Source: Kumtagia sp964244725
Lineage (GTDB): Bacteria; Pseudomonadota; Alphaproteobacteria; Rhizobiales; Rhizobiaceae
Length of the DNA stretch: 64,000 bases
NCBI GenBank assembly: GCA_964244725.1
Contig: CAXTJQ010000001.1
Coordinates: forward strand, 397,657 to 461,656
Direction of reading: 5' to 3'
The translations under genes and the position numbers were made by a program. How positions within the stretch are numbered: position 1 is the stretch's first letter; the number at the start of each line of letters is the position of its first letter. Below, in pieces: positions 1-9,860 of this stretch. Under the pieces are notes generated by a model, which did not search any database, had not been told where the DNA came from, and saw nothing but the letters and a program-made list of their open reading frames with translations.

Positions 1-569
1 TCGAAGTGAGCAACGGCGGCAGCGATACGGTCAATGCCTCCGTGTCCTTCACTCTGGCCTCGAGCAACTGGGTCGAGGTGCTGCAGACCACCTCGGCCTC
101 CGGCTCCGCGGCGATCAATCTCACCGGCAACAACATCGCCCAAGGCATCATAGGCAACAGCGGGGCCAACAAGATCAGCGGGCTGGGCGGGGACGATCTG
201 ATCTTCGGGCTGAAGGGCAACGACACGCTCAGCGGCGGCACAGGCAAGGACACCTTCTATTTCAACACCCAGCTCAGCAGCGCCAGCAATGTCGACACGA
301 TCACCGACTTCAATCCGGTGGACGACACGATGAAGCTGGATGACGCGATCTTTACCAAGCTCAGCCTGGGCAATCTGTCGTCCGACGCCTTTTTCGCCAG
401 CACGGCCGGGGTCGCGCACGACCTCACTGACCGCATCCTCTACGACACCGACAGCGGCGCGCTGTTCTACGACGCGGACGGCAACAAGGCCGGCGGCGTC
501 AGCGGCATCAAATTCGCGATCGTCGGGCTGAACCTGGCGCTGAGCGAGGCGGATTTCGTGGTGAGCTGA
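1..569 (+). CDS. RTX / serralysin-type C-terminal calcium-binding protein, partial (5' end outside window)
   Basis: The reading frame is already open at the window edge and ends with TGA at 567-569, so only the last ~188 residues are seen. They carry glycine/aspartate nonapeptide repeats (GLGGDDLIFG, GLKGNDTLSGG) followed by a GKDTFYFNT...DTITDF block, the usual end of the peptidase M10/serralysin C-terminal domain. Such domains fold around calcium after type I secretion; no protease or other catalytic domain is visible in this part. The last ~150 residues closely match those of the RTX protein at 60495-62177 (shared stretches NNIAQGIIGN, ASNVDTITDF, STAGVAHD, YDTDSGAL), so the two are paralogues. 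Secretion is inferred from the family. Function beyond calcium binding is unknown. Confidence 0.85.
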   Translation, partial: EVSNGGSDTVNASVSFTLASSNWVEVLQTTSASGSAAINLTGNNIAQGIIGNSGANKISGLGGDDLIFGLKGNDTLSGGTGKDTFYFNTQLSSASNVDTITDFNPVDDTMKLDDAIFTKLSLGNLSSDAFFASTAGVAHDLTDRILYDTDSGALFYDADGNKAGGVSGIKFAIVGLNLALSEADFVVS

Positions 570-602
570 CCCGTTGCGCGCAAAGCCGCATCAGGCCTGA
601 TC

Positions 603-1426
<824 letters not shown>

Positions 1427-1430
<4 letters not shown>

Positions 1431-2278
1431 TGCGCCGCCGCCGTGAAGCCGCCATCTTTCATATAGTCGGCGATCGTCGGCAGGCGGTCGCCCGTCGCGT
1501 TCTCCGGCAAGGCCGACAGCAGCGCTCTGGTATAGTTGCTCTTGGGATTCTCGAACAGCGACAGCACGTCGGCCTCTTCCATCTTGCGCCCCTTGTACTG
1601 GACGATAACGCGATTCGCGGTTTCGGCCACCACGCCCATATTGTGCGTGATCATGATCAGCCCCATGCCGTGCTCGGCCTGCAACCGGATCAGCAGGTCG
1701 AGGATCTGTTTCTGGATCGTCACGTCGAGCGCCGTGGTCGGCTCGTCGGCGATCAGCAGCTTCGGATTGCAGGCGATCGCGATGGCGATCATCACCCGCT
1801 GGCACTGCCCGCCCGACATCTGATGCGGATAGGACGAGAGCCGCTGCTCGGGCTGCGGGATGCCGACATCGGTCATCAGTTCGATCGCGCGCGCGCGGCG
1901 CGCGGCCCGGTCCATGCCCATATGGACCTTGAGCACCTCCTCGACCTGGAAGCCGACGGTGAAGCACGGATTGAGGCTCGCCATCGGCTCCTGGAAGATC
2001 ATCGCCATGTCCTTGCCCACCATCTTGCGGCGATCGGCGGCGGTGAGAGAGAACAATTCGCGGCCGGCGAACAGCATCCTGTCGGCGGTGACCTTGGCCG
2101 ACCACGGCAGCAGCCCCATGACCGCAAGCATCGACACGGACTTGCCCGATCCGCTTTCGCCGACGATCGCCAGCACCTCGCGCTGCTCGACCGACAGCGA
2201 CACGCCGTCGACGGCGCGGAACGGGCCGGTCGCGGTGTCGAATTCGACGACGAGGTTTTCGATCTCGAGAAGCGGCAT
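1427..2278 (-). CDS. dppD: Dipeptide ABC transporter ATP-binding protein DppD
   Basis: First ATPase of the dipeptide importer, expected to pair with DppF as a heterodimer. The 283-residue protein has Walker A GESGSGKS (40-47), FQEPMASLNP after the Q-loop, signature MSGGQCQR (154-161) and Walker B LLIADEP (174-180), followed by TTALDVT. In the signature a Cys replaces the usual second Arg or Gln (GGQCQR), which is tolerated in the family. Its start lies 3 bp downstream of the stop of the membrane protein gene at 2282-2971, and its stop overlaps dppF. Peptide specificity cannot be read from the ATPase; the Dpp assignment rests on the strong resemblance of DppA and DppB in the same operon. Confidence 0.92.
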
Positions 2279-2281
2279 CGG

Positions 2282-2971
2282 TCAGTATCCGTTCATGCCG
2301 GTTTGGCGGCATTGGCATTGAAAATTCGCAGCGACGGCGATATGTTCGGAAGGTTGAGAGGAGACAGGATCATGGCGCAGACTCCGAAGCCCCGTCCGGC
2401 CCCGAAGCCGGTTCTTGGCTCGACGGGACCGCGGCCGAGTTACTGACGTCAAGCGAAATATCGAGGGCCGCGCGCGCATGTTTGCGAGTTCTTGCAGACG
2501 GTCAGACATGGCCAGATAATCGGTATACATCAGCAGTTGCCGCTCGGCTTTCAGTTGCTTGAAACTGTCCGCTCGAATGTCATCCACAAAGCGTTCAAGA
2601 GTCTGGCGCAGGCGGGCGTAGTGAACCACCGGCGCGATGACTTCGCCCGGCAGGATATGTATCTCTTCTAAAACCGTCCCGAAAATGAAATTGCTGGCGA
2701 GGCGTGGAACGATTGGAGAATAGCCCGGATCGGCCTTGTACGCAGCGGTTACATGCGCGAGAAATTCGACTCGATTTGCCACTTTTAAGTTCAGCAAGTC
2801 GCTGGTGATTGCCGCTTGCAGCGCGATCTGGAAATCACGAACCTTCTCCTCGCGCCGAAGCTGCTCGATGCGTCGCTCCTGCCGGAAATTCAACTGCACA
2901 ACGATCAAGCTAACCAGCCCGGAGATAAATGCCGCGACGATCGCCGGGCCGACCCAAGCCTGGATCACCAT
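2282..2971 (-). CDS. Single-pass membrane protein of unknown function inside the dpp operon; probable frameshift near 2470-2480
   Basis: The start codon overlaps the dppC stop by one base (TGATG). The protein begins with one hydrophobic helix (about residues 4-26, WVGPAIVAAFISGLVSLIVV), then a charged, coiled-coil-like helix (RQERRIEQLRREEKVRDF) and a soluble domain with the motif GYSPIVPRLASN. This is not an ABC transporter component. After about residue 164 the in-frame tail becomes strongly arginine-rich, as expected of a non-coding frame. A -1 shift in the GC-alternating run at 2468-2480 instead gives an ordinary tail (ALDISLDVSN, SQEPASGPDG) ending at TGA 2372-2370. I therefore read the original gene as 2370-2971 with a one-base loss. 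Function is unknown; similar one-helix proteins occur in rhizobia, to my recollection. Confidence 0.6.
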   Translation of the reverse strand: MVIQAWVGPAIVAAFISGLVSLIVVQLNFRQERRIEQLRREEKVRDFQIALQAAITSDLLNLKVANRVEFLAHVTAAYKADPGYSPIVPRLASNFIFGTVLEEIHILPGEVIAPVVHYARLRQTLERFVDDIRADSFKQLKAERQLLMYTDYLAMSDRLQELANMRARPSIFRLTSVTRPRSRRAKNRLRGRTGLRSLRHDPVSSQPSEHIAVAANFQCQCRQTGMNGY

Positions 2972-3876
2972 CAACTCCGCTTGAGCTTGGGATCCAGCGC
3001 GTCGCGCAGGCCGTCGCCGATCAGGTTGATCGCGAGCACGGTGATCAGAATCGCCAGACCGGGATAGGTGACGACCCATGGCGCGCGCAGGATGAACTCG
3101 CGCGCGGCCGCCAGCATCGTGCCCCATTCGGGCGTCGGCGGCTGCGCGCCCATGCCGAGGAAGCCCAGGGCCGCCGCTTCGAGAATGGCGTTGGAAAACG
3201 ACAGCGTCGCCTGCACGATCAGCGGCGCAAGGCAGTTCGGCAGGATCGTCACGAGCATCAGCCGCAGATGTCCCGCGCCCGCGACTTTCGCCGAGACGAC
3301 GTATTCGCGGTTCTTCTCCGCCATGACGGCGGCGCGCGTCAGGCGGGCGAAATGCGGCTGCAGCACGAGCGCGATGGCCAGCATGGCGTTGAACAGGCCC
3401 GGCCCGAGGATCGCCACCAGCACGAGCGCGAGCAGCAGCGACGGGAACGCCAGGATGATGTCCATGATGCGCATGATCAGCGCGTCGACCCAGCCGCGGA
3501 AATAGCCGGCGAGCACGCCGAGCACGATGCCGCTGACCAGCGCGAACACGACCACAACGAGCCCGATCGCCAGCGAATAGCGCGCGCCGTAAATCAGCCG
3601 GGAAAGGATGTCGCGGCCCACGGGATCGGTGCCGAGGATGAACCGCGACGCGCCGCCCTCGCGCCAGGCCGGCGGCGTCAGCAGGAAGTCGCGGAACTGT
3701 TCGATTGGATCGTGCGGCGCGAAGAACGGCGCGAAGATCGCGACGACGACCAGCAGCATGAACACGACGAGCCCCACGACCGCGCCGCGGTTCATCGCGA
3801 AATAATGCCAGAGCTCCGCAAGGGCGCCGGCCCTTGTGGTGGCGAGCGGCGCGGCGGCGGCGCTGTCGGTGCTCAT
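2971..3876 (-). CDS. dppC: Dipeptide ABC transporter permease DppC
   Basis: Inner-membrane permease of the dipeptide importer. The 301-residue protein has the N-terminal OppC/DppC extension with one membrane helix (about 29-51, GAVVGLVVFMLLVVVAIFAP), the family mark LGTDPVGRDILSRLIYGARYSL, and five further helices. The ATPase-contact EAA loop is EAAALGFLGMGAQPPTPEWG near residues 236-256. It lies 7 bp downstream of dppB. Its stop overlaps the start of the extra membrane protein gene, so an insertion seems to have been absorbed into the operon without leaving a gap. Confidence 0.93.
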   Translation of the reverse strand: MSTDSAAAAPLATTRAGALAELWHYFAMNRGAVVGLVVFMLLVVVAIFAPFFAPHDPIEQFRDFLLTPPAWREGGASRFILGTDPVGRDILSRLIYGARYSLAIGLVVVVFALVSGIVLGVLAGYFRGWVDALIMRIMDIILAFPSLLLALVLVAILGPGLFNAMLAIALVLQPHFARLTRAAVMAEKNREYVVSAKVAGAGHLRLMLVTILPNCLAPLIVQATLSFSNAILEAAALGFLGMGAQPPTPEWGTMLAAAREFILRAPWVVTYPGLAILITVLAINLIGDGLRDALDPKLKRS

Positions 3877-3883
3877 GACGGCC

Positions 3884-4891
3884 TCATTGCACGCGAATGC
3901 GCGGGTTGATGACCGCGTAGAGCAGGTCGACGATCAGGTTGACCGCCATCACCACCAGCGCGATCAGCATCAGCCCGCTCTGGACGACGGTATAGTCGCG
4001 CTTGCCGATCGAATCGATCATCCATTTCCCGATGCCCGGCCAGGAGAAAATCGTCTCGGTCAGGATCGCGCCGGCCATCAGCGTGCCGACCTGCAGGCCG
4101 ATCGTCGTCACCACCGGGATCAGCGCGTTGCGGAAGGCGTGCAGTCCGATGACGCGGCGGGGTTCCAGGCCTTTGGCCCGCGCGGTGCGGACATAGTCTT
4201 CGCCAAGCACCTCGATCATCGCCGAGCGCGTCTGCCGCGCGATGACGGCGAGCGGGATGGTGGCCAGCACGATCGAGGGAAGGACGAGATGGCTGAGCGC
4301 CGACGTGAAGGCGCCGCCCTTGCCCGACAGCAGGCTGTCGACCAACATGAAACCCGTCACCGGCTTGAAGAAATACTGCAGGCCGATGCGGCCCGAGACC
4401 GGCGTCCAGCCGAGATAGCCGGAGAAAAAGATGATCAGCAGCAGGCCCCACCAGAAAATGGGCATGGAATAGCCCGTCAGCGCCGCCCCCATCGTCGCCT
4501 GGTCGAACCAGGAGCCGCGCCTGACCGCCGAGAAGATGCCGGCCGGAATCCCGATGACGACGGCGATCAGCATCGCGATGGCGGCGAGTTCCACCGTGGC
4601 CGGAAACAGCGCCGCGAACTCGCCGATGACCGGCCGCTTGGTGGCGATCGAGATGCCGAAATCGCCCTGCAGCATCCGCCAGATATAGTCGAAATACTGG
4701 ACGTAGATCGGCCGGTTGTAGCCGAAGCGCTCGAGCAGCTCCGCATAGCGCTCCGCCGAGACGCCGCGCTCGCCGGCCATCGCCAGGATCGGATCGCCCG
4801 GCAGCAATCGGACGAAGGCGAAGGCGGCGAGCGAAATGCCGAAGATCGTCGGAACGATCAGCGCCAGCTTGTGAAGGATGTATCGGATCAT
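3884..4891 (-). CDS. dppB: Dipeptide ABC transporter permease DppB
   Basis: Inner-membrane permease that forms the channel with DppC. The 335-residue sequence follows enterobacterial DppB closely in remembered segments: FAFVRLLPGDPILAMAGERG, GYSMPIFWWGLLLIIF, TPVSGRIG and the EAA loop EVLGEDYVRTARAKGL, ending in YAVINPRIR. This supports a dipeptide rather than a nickel or general oligopeptide system. It begins 51 bp after dppA, a spacing common for the binding protein/permease junction. Confidence 0.95.
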   Translation of the reverse strand: MIRYILHKLALIVPTIFGISLAAFAFVRLLPGDPILAMAGERGVSAERYAELLERFGYNRPIYVQYFDYIWRMLQGDFGISIATKRPVIGEFAALFPATVELAAIAMLIAVVIGIPAGIFSAVRRGSWFDQATMGAALTGYSMPIFWWGLLLIIFFSGYLGWTPVSGRIGLQYFFKPVTGFMLVDSLLSGKGGAFTSALSHLVLPSIVLATIPLAVIARQTRSAMIEVLGEDYVRTARAKGLEPRRVIGLHAFRNALIPVVTTIGLQVGTLMAGAILTETIFSWPGIGKWMIDSIGKRDYTVVQSGLMLIALVVMAVNLIVDLLYAVINPRIRVQ

Positions 4892-4942
4892 GTCTGAGCG
4901 ACAATGGGCGGCGCTGATCCGCGCCGCCCCGTTTCGCTGGTC

Positions 4943-6535
4943 TTATTCGGCGATGTCGACGCCGTCGAAGCGGTGGATGCCGAGCGGGTCCATGACGAAG
5001 CCCGAAACCTTCTTGGACATCGGCATGAACACCTTCGAGTGGGCGATGGTCAGCCACGGCGCCTCGCGCTTGAACACGACCTGCGCCTCTTCGTAGATTT
5101 TGGTCCGTTCGGCCACGTCGGTCGTCGCCTTGCCCTTCTGCAGCAAGGCCTCGAACTCCTGGTTGCACCAGATCGCATAGTTGTTTTGACCGACGCCGGC
5201 GCAACCCAGGAGGAAGAGGAAATTGTCCGGGTCGCCATTGTCGCCGGTCCAGCCGATCTGGAACGCGCCGTCGCGATCCTTGGCCTTGCCTCGCTCGCGA
5301 TATTCCGTCCATTCGTAGCTGACGATCTCCGACTTGACGCCGATCTTGGCGTAGTCCGACTGGATCAGCTCGGCGACGCGCTGGGCGTTCGGATTGTAGG
5401 GGCGGCTGACCGGCATCGCCCAGATCTTCATCGACAGATCCTTGACGCCAGCCGCATCCAGCATCTTCTTGGCTTCGTCCGGATTGTACTCGTCGTCCTT
5501 GATCGTGGTGTTGTACGACCACATGGTCGGCGGGATCGGATTGATCGCGGCCTGACCGGCGCCCTGGTACACGGCGTCGAGAATCGCCTGCTTGTTGACC
5601 GCCATGTTCAGCGCCTTGCGAACCTCGACCTTGTCGAATGGCGCCTGCGTCGTGTTGTAGGCCAGATAGCCGATGTTCAGGCCTTCCTGCTCGTCGACGT
5701 TCAAGTTGGCGTCGGCCTTCAGGCCCTCGATATCGGCCGGAGCCGGGTAGGACATGATGTTGCATTCGCCCGCCTTGAGCTTTTGCGCGCGCACCGCCGG
5801 ATCGGGGGTGATCGCGAAGATCAGGTCGTCGATCTTCTGGCGGCCGCCGAAATAGCCGTCCCAGGCAGCGTAGCGGATGACGGCATCGACCTGGTAGTCC
5901 ACGAACTGGAACGGTCCGGTGCCGATCGGCTTCTGGGTGAACTGATCCTTGGCGCCGGCCTTCTCGAGCTGATCGGCATATTCCTTGGAGACGATCGAGG
6001 CGAAATCCATGCCGAGATCGGGCAGGAACGCCACTTCGGGCTTGTTCAGTGTGAACTTGACCGTCAAATCGTCGACCTTGCTGATCTCCTTCAGCAACGC
6101 TGGGAAATCCATGCCGGCAAAATATTCCCAGCCGGTGCCGGGGAGGTATTCGAACCAGGGGTTTTCCTTCTTCCACTGCCGCTCGAAGGAGAAGATCACG
6201 TCCTCGGCGTTGAGATCGCGGGTCGGCGTGAAATAGTCGGTGGTCTGGAATTTGACGCCCGGCTTGAGCTTGAAAATGTATTCGAGGCCATCGTCCGAGA
6301 CGGTCCAGCTGTCGGCCAGCCCGGGGGAAATCGTCGTCTTGCCATGGTCGAACTCGACCAGGCGCGAGTAGATGGTGCGCGAGGACGCGTCGAAATCGTT
6401 GCCGCCGCTCCATGGCGACGGATCGAAGCCTGCAGGCGAGGCTTCCGAACAATAGACCAGCGTCTTGGCGTTCGCCACGCCGGCGATGGCGGTCGCTGCC
6501 AGCAGCGCCGCCGCGAACGTGATTTTTCTTAGCAT
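4943..6535 (-). CDS. dppA: Periplasmic dipeptide-binding protein DppA
   Basis: Periplasmic receptor that delivers dipeptides to DppBCDF. The start at 6535 is chosen because CAGGGAG lies just upstream and it is followed at once by a classical Sec signal peptide (MLRKITFAAALLAAT...ANA). An upstream in-frame ATG at 6598 would put 21 hydrophilic residues in front. The mature part starts AKTLVYCSEASPAGFDP, the typical DppA start, and contains PIGTGPF, the AVNKQAIL/VYQGAG block and GWTGDNGDPDNF, all marks of SBP family 5 dipeptide receptors. At 530 residues it matches the family length. It is the first gene of the operon, and its promoter must lie in 6536-6718, shared divergently with fadD. Confidence 0.95.
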   Translation of the reverse strand: MLRKITFAAALLAATAIAGVANAKTLVYCSEASPAGFDPSPWSGGNDFDASSRTIYSRLVEFDHGKTTISPGLADSWTVSDDGLEYIFKLKPGVKFQTTDYFTPTRDLNAEDVIFSFERQWKKENPWFEYLPGTGWEYFAGMDFPALLKEISKVDDLTVKFTLNKPEVAFLPDLGMDFASIVSKEYADQLEKAGAKDQFTQKPIGTGPFQFVDYQVDAVIRYAAWDGYFGGRQKIDDLIFAITPDPAVRAQKLKAGECNIMSYPAPADIEGLKADANLNVDEQEGLNIGYLAYNTTQAPFDKVEVRKALNMAVNKQAILDAVYQGAGQAAINPIPPTMWSYNTTIKDDEYNPDEAKKMLDAAGVKDLSMKIWAMPVSRPYNPNAQRVAELIQSDYAKIGVKSEIVSYEWTEYRERGKAKDRDGAFQIGWTGDNGDPDNFLFLLGCAGVGQNNYAIWCNQEFEALLQKGKATTDVAERTKIYEEAQVVFKREAPWLTIAHSKVFMPMSKKVSGFVMDPLGIHRFDGVDIAE

Positions 6536-6718
6536 CGATTGCTCCCTGTTGAAGTCCCAAGCCTCCTGAGCAGGCTCGCGAAGGCGGCATATAAGCATCG
6601 TTTATTGGGCATTGGAACACCCGTCGGAGTGTCTTGCGGCGTTCGGCCGGCCGGGCGTGGCCCATCCTTCCTTTTGCCGTCGCCGCGGTGCATGTTGCGT
6701 CGCTCTAGGAGGATCGAG

Positions 6719-8449
6719 ATGGCCGAGGCGAGAGAGCCAGAACGCGAAGGCTCGGCGGCGCGGCCGCGAAACGAAGCGTCGGCCGCGCGGCCTTGGCTGA
6801 AAAGCTATCCGAAAGGCGTCGGCCCCGAGATGCGGGCGCTGACCGAGCGCTCGGTCGGCGACCTGCTCGTGGCGGCTTGCCGCCGCTATGCGGATCGGCC
6901 GGCCTTCGTCTGCATGGACGCCTTCGTGACCTACGCCGCGCTGGAGGCGAAGTCGGCGCAGTTCGGCGCGTGGCTGCAATCGCGCGGACTGGCCAGGGGC
7001 GCCCGCGTCGCGATCATGATGCCCAACGTCCTGCAATATCCGATCGCCATGATGGCGATCCTGCGCGCGGGCTATGTCGTCGTGAACGTCAACCCGCTCT
7101 ACACGCCGCGCGAACTCGAGCATCAGCTCAGGGATTGCGGCGCGGAGGCGATCGTCATCCTGGAGAATTTTGCCGCCACGCTGCAGGCGGTCATCGCCAG
7201 GACGGACGTGAGGCATGTCTGCGTCGCCGCGATGGGCGATCTGCTCGGCGTGAAGGGGCTTGTCGTCAACGTCGTCGTGCGTCGCGTCAGGAAGATGGTC
7301 CCCGCGTGGCGCCTGCCCGGACATACCGCCTTCAATGCCGCCTTGAAAACCGGCGCGGCGTCGACGTTCGCGCCCGCTCCGGTGGGGCCGGACGACATGG
7401 CGTTCCTGCAATATACCGGCGGCACCACCGGCGTCGCCAAGGGCGCGATGCTGCTTCATCGCAACGTGCTGGCCAACGTCAACCAACTCGTCCCCTGGCT
7501 GGAAGACGGCTATACCGTTCAGGCCAGGCCGGGGAACCTGACTTTCGTCTGCGCGCTGCCGCTCTACCACATCTTCGCGCTGACTGTGAACGCGCTGATG
7601 GGCATGCAGCAGGGCGCGCTCAACATCCTGATCCCCAATCCGCGCGATATTCCCGGATTCGCCAGGACGCTGGGCAGACAGCCTTTCCATTTCTTCCCCG
7701 GCCTGAACACGCTGTTCAACGCGCTGATGAACAACGCCGAGTTCCGCAAGCTCGATTTCTCGACGCTGCGCATGACGATGGGCGGCGGCATGGCGATGCA
7801 GAAATCCGTCGCCGAGAAATGGGCGGCGCTGACCGGAAGCAGCATCGTCGAGGGCTACGGCCTCTCCGAAACGTCGCCGGTGGCGACCGCCAACCTTGTC
7901 GCCAACGCCAGCTATACCGGGACGATCGGACTGCCGATCCCCTCGACCGAAATCGCCATCCGCGATGACGACGGCAACGACCTGCCGTCGGGCGAGATCG
8001 GCGAGATCTGCATCCGCGGGCCGCAGGTCATGGCCGGCTATTGGAACCGCCCCGACGAGACCGCCAAGGTCATGACCGCCGACGGCTACTTCAAGTCGGG
8101 CGACCTGGGCGCCATGGACGGCGACGGCTTCGTCAGGATCGTCGACCGCAAGAAGGACATGATCCTCGTCTCCGGCTTCAACGTCTACCCGACGGAACTG
8201 GAAGAGGTTCTCGCGCGGCATCCCGGCATCCTCGAAGTGGCGGCCATCGGCGTTGCCGACGAGCATTCCGGCGAAGCGCCGAAACTGTTCATCGTCCGGC
8301 GGGACAAGACCCTCACCGAGGATGACGTCAAAGCCTATTGCCGCGAGAACTTCACCGGCTACAAGCGGCCCCGCTTCATCGAGTTCCGCGACGAACTGCC
8401 CAAGACGCCCGTCGGCAAGATCCTACGCCGCGCGCTCAGGGCGGCCTGA
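6719..8449 (+). CDS. fadD: Long-chain fatty acid--CoA ligase (FadD type)
   Basis: ATP-dependent activation of fatty acids to acyl-CoA, the entry step of beta-oxidation, at the inner membrane or in the cytosol. The 576-residue protein has the adenylation P-loop YTGGTTGVAKG (232-242), GYGLSETSP (379-387), KSGDLGAMDGDGF with the ATP-binding Asp (459-471) and the C-terminal KTPVGKILRR carrying the catalytic lysine. The start at 6719 follows AGGAGG at 6708-6713. An Ala/Arg/Glu-rich stretch of ~25 residues precedes the usual FadD start (PWLKSYPKGV). It is transcribed divergently from dppA. No operator could be recognised in the 183 bp between them. Confidence 0.92.
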   Translation: MAEAREPEREGSAARPRNEASAARPWLKSYPKGVGPEMRALTERSVGDLLVAACRRYADRPAFVCMDAFVTYAALEAKSAQFGAWLQSRGLARGARVAIMMPNVLQYPIAMMAILRAGYVVVNVNPLYTPRELEHQLRDCGAEAIVILENFAATLQAVIARTDVRHVCVAAMGDLLGVKGLVVNVVVRRVRKMVPAWRLPGHTAFNAALKTGAASTFAPAPVGPDDMAFLQYTGGTTGVAKGAMLLHRNVLANVNQLVPWLEDGYTVQARPGNLTFVCALPLYHIFALTVNALMGMQQGALNILIPNPRDIPGFARTLGRQPFHFFPGLNTLFNALMNNAEFRKLDFSTLRMTMGGGMAMQKSVAEKWAALTGSSIVEGYGLSETSPVATANLVANASYTGTIGLPIPSTEIAIRDDDGNDLPSGEIGEICIRGPQVMAGYWNRPDETAKVMTADGYFKSGDLGAMDGDGFVRIVDRKKDMILVSGFNVYPTELEEVLARHPGILEVAAIGVADEHSGEAPKLFIVRRDKTLTEDDVKAYCRENFTGYKRPRFIEFRDELPKTPVGKILRRALRAA

Positions 8450-8742
8450 CGCCGCTGCAACCCCGAGAAGCGTTCGATGCCGCTATCGAGCACAATCGCC
8501 TAGAATTTGTGCATCGCCGAAGGGTCGCCTGAATGGACGTTCAACGGCGCTGAAACGAAATCTTAACAATTAGAACCTTTTGGCAGGCGTCAGGCCAACT
8601 GGCACGGGTGATGCGTGGTCGTCTTCGTCAATGGGGACGATGGCGGCATGCGACCTGGCGTTTTGCAATCCGGCGCTGTCTGCCCATCGACCGTGTCAGC
8701 TACGCTTGAAGCCGCCGCCAAGGCGGCGGGATCGCCCTCGAG

Positions 8743-9831
8743 ATGACCAAGGCTGCGGAAATCGACATCATCTCGGTGTCCAAGACTTATGGCGCATCGA
8801 CCGCCGTGGACGCCATCAGCATTAAAATACCGGCGGGCGCCTATTGTTGCCTGCTCGGACCGTCAGGCTGCGGCAAGACCTCGACCCTGCGCATGATCGC
8901 GGGCCACGAAAGCATCTCCAAGGGCGATATCCGCCTCGGCGGCGCGGTCGTGACCGACCTGCCGCCAGCCAGGCGCGGCACGGCGATGATGTTCCAGTCC
9001 TACGCGCTGTTCCCGCATCTCGACCTGATCGACAACGTCGCCTTCAGCCTCAAGATGAAGGGCGTGGACAGGGCGAAACGTCATGCCAGGGCGCTCGACA
9101 TGCTGCGACTCATGCAGATGGAGGCGTATGCGACGCGCCGTCCTGCGCAACTCTCCGGCGGCCAGCAGCAGCGCGTGGCGCTGGCCCGCGCGCTGATCAC
9201 CGACCCCGAGGCGCTTCTCCTCGACGAACCGCTGTCGGCTCTCGATCCCTTCCTGAAGATCCGCATGCGGGCCGAATTGAAGAAGCTCCAGACTTCGCTC
9301 GGCATCACCTTCGTCCATGTCACGCACAGCCAGGAAGAGGCGATGGCGCTGGCCGACATCATCGTCATCATGAACGAGGGCCGCATCGAACACGCCGCCC
9401 ATCCGCGCGAGGTCTTCGAGCGCCCCGCGACCGCCTTCGTGGCGCGCTTCATGGGCGATCACAACGTCATTTCGGGCCGGGTCACCGGATCGCGGCCGGG
9501 CCTGGTCATGTTCGACGTCAACGGCGGCGGATCGCTTTCGGCGACCGGTCTCGCCCGTCAGGCCGGCGAGGCGGTCGACATCGGCATTCGCACCGATCAC
9601 GTGCGCATCGGCGAGTCGCCGCTTCCGGGTTTCGGTTTCGCCGGCATCGTCTCGAACGTCGAATATCGCGGATCGACGGTGAAGCTTTCCGTCTACGGCG
9701 CCGGCATCGACGATTTCACCGTCATCGCGACCGATGCCGACTTCTTCGCCAGGCCCGTCGCCATGGGCGACGCCGTGCCGCTCGCCTGGGACGCCGGGGA
9801 CGCGATCGTTCTGGGGCGTCTCGATTCTTGA
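8743..9831 (+). CDS. ABC transporter ATP-binding protein, spermidine/putrescine-like (PotA family)
   Basis: ATPase of a polyamine-type importer. It has Walker A GPSGCGKTS, the Q-loop MFQSYALFPH, signature LSGGQQQR and Walker B LLLDEPLSALDP, plus a C-terminal regulatory TOBE-like domain after about residue 240 (GDHNVISGRV...). The length of 362 residues is normal. A GC-rich stem-loop (8712-8729) lies just before the start and there is no clear Shine-Dalgarno sequence. The gene opens a five-gene unit with a Tat-exported binding protein, two permeases and a racemase. The substrate cannot be read from the ATPase. The racemase suggests an amino-acid- or hydantoin-like compound rather than a polyamine, which is inference. 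Confidence 0.88.
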   Translation: MTKAAEIDIISVSKTYGASTAVDAISIKIPAGAYCCLLGPSGCGKTSTLRMIAGHESISKGDIRLGGAVVTDLPPARRGTAMMFQSYALFPHLDLIDNVAFSLKMKGVDRAKRHARALDMLRLMQMEAYATRRPAQLSGGQQQRVALARALITDPEALLLDEPLSALDPFLKIRMRAELKKLQTSLGITFVHVTHSQEEAMALADIIVIMNEGRIEHAAHPREVFERPATAFVARFMGDHNVISGRVTGSRPGLVMFDVNGGGSLSATGLARQAGEAVDIGIRTDHVRIGESPLPGFGFAGIVSNVEYRGSTVKLSVYGAGIDDFTVIATDADFFARPVAMGDAVPLAWDAGDAIVLGRLDS

Positions 9832-9860
9832 AAGCCAGACCAATCAACAGGGGAAAGACC

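Noticed and set aside
2374..2446. Small plus-strand open frame (24 residues, MAQTPKPRPAPKPVLGSTGP...) with a GGAG-like sequence upstream
   Set aside because: It lies antisense to the end of the membrane protein gene, and the -1 frame on the opposite strand gives a better explanation of the same bases.
3873..6665. Long open frames opposite or out of frame with the dpp genes and many other long shadows
   Set aside because: They are Arg/Gly/His-rich, have no family motifs, and arise from GC-rich codon bias in the real genes.
8712..8729. Stem-loop CCGCCGC/GCGGCGG as a terminator
   Set aside because: There is no T-run and it sits 13 bases before a start codon; at most it is a 5' leader structure.
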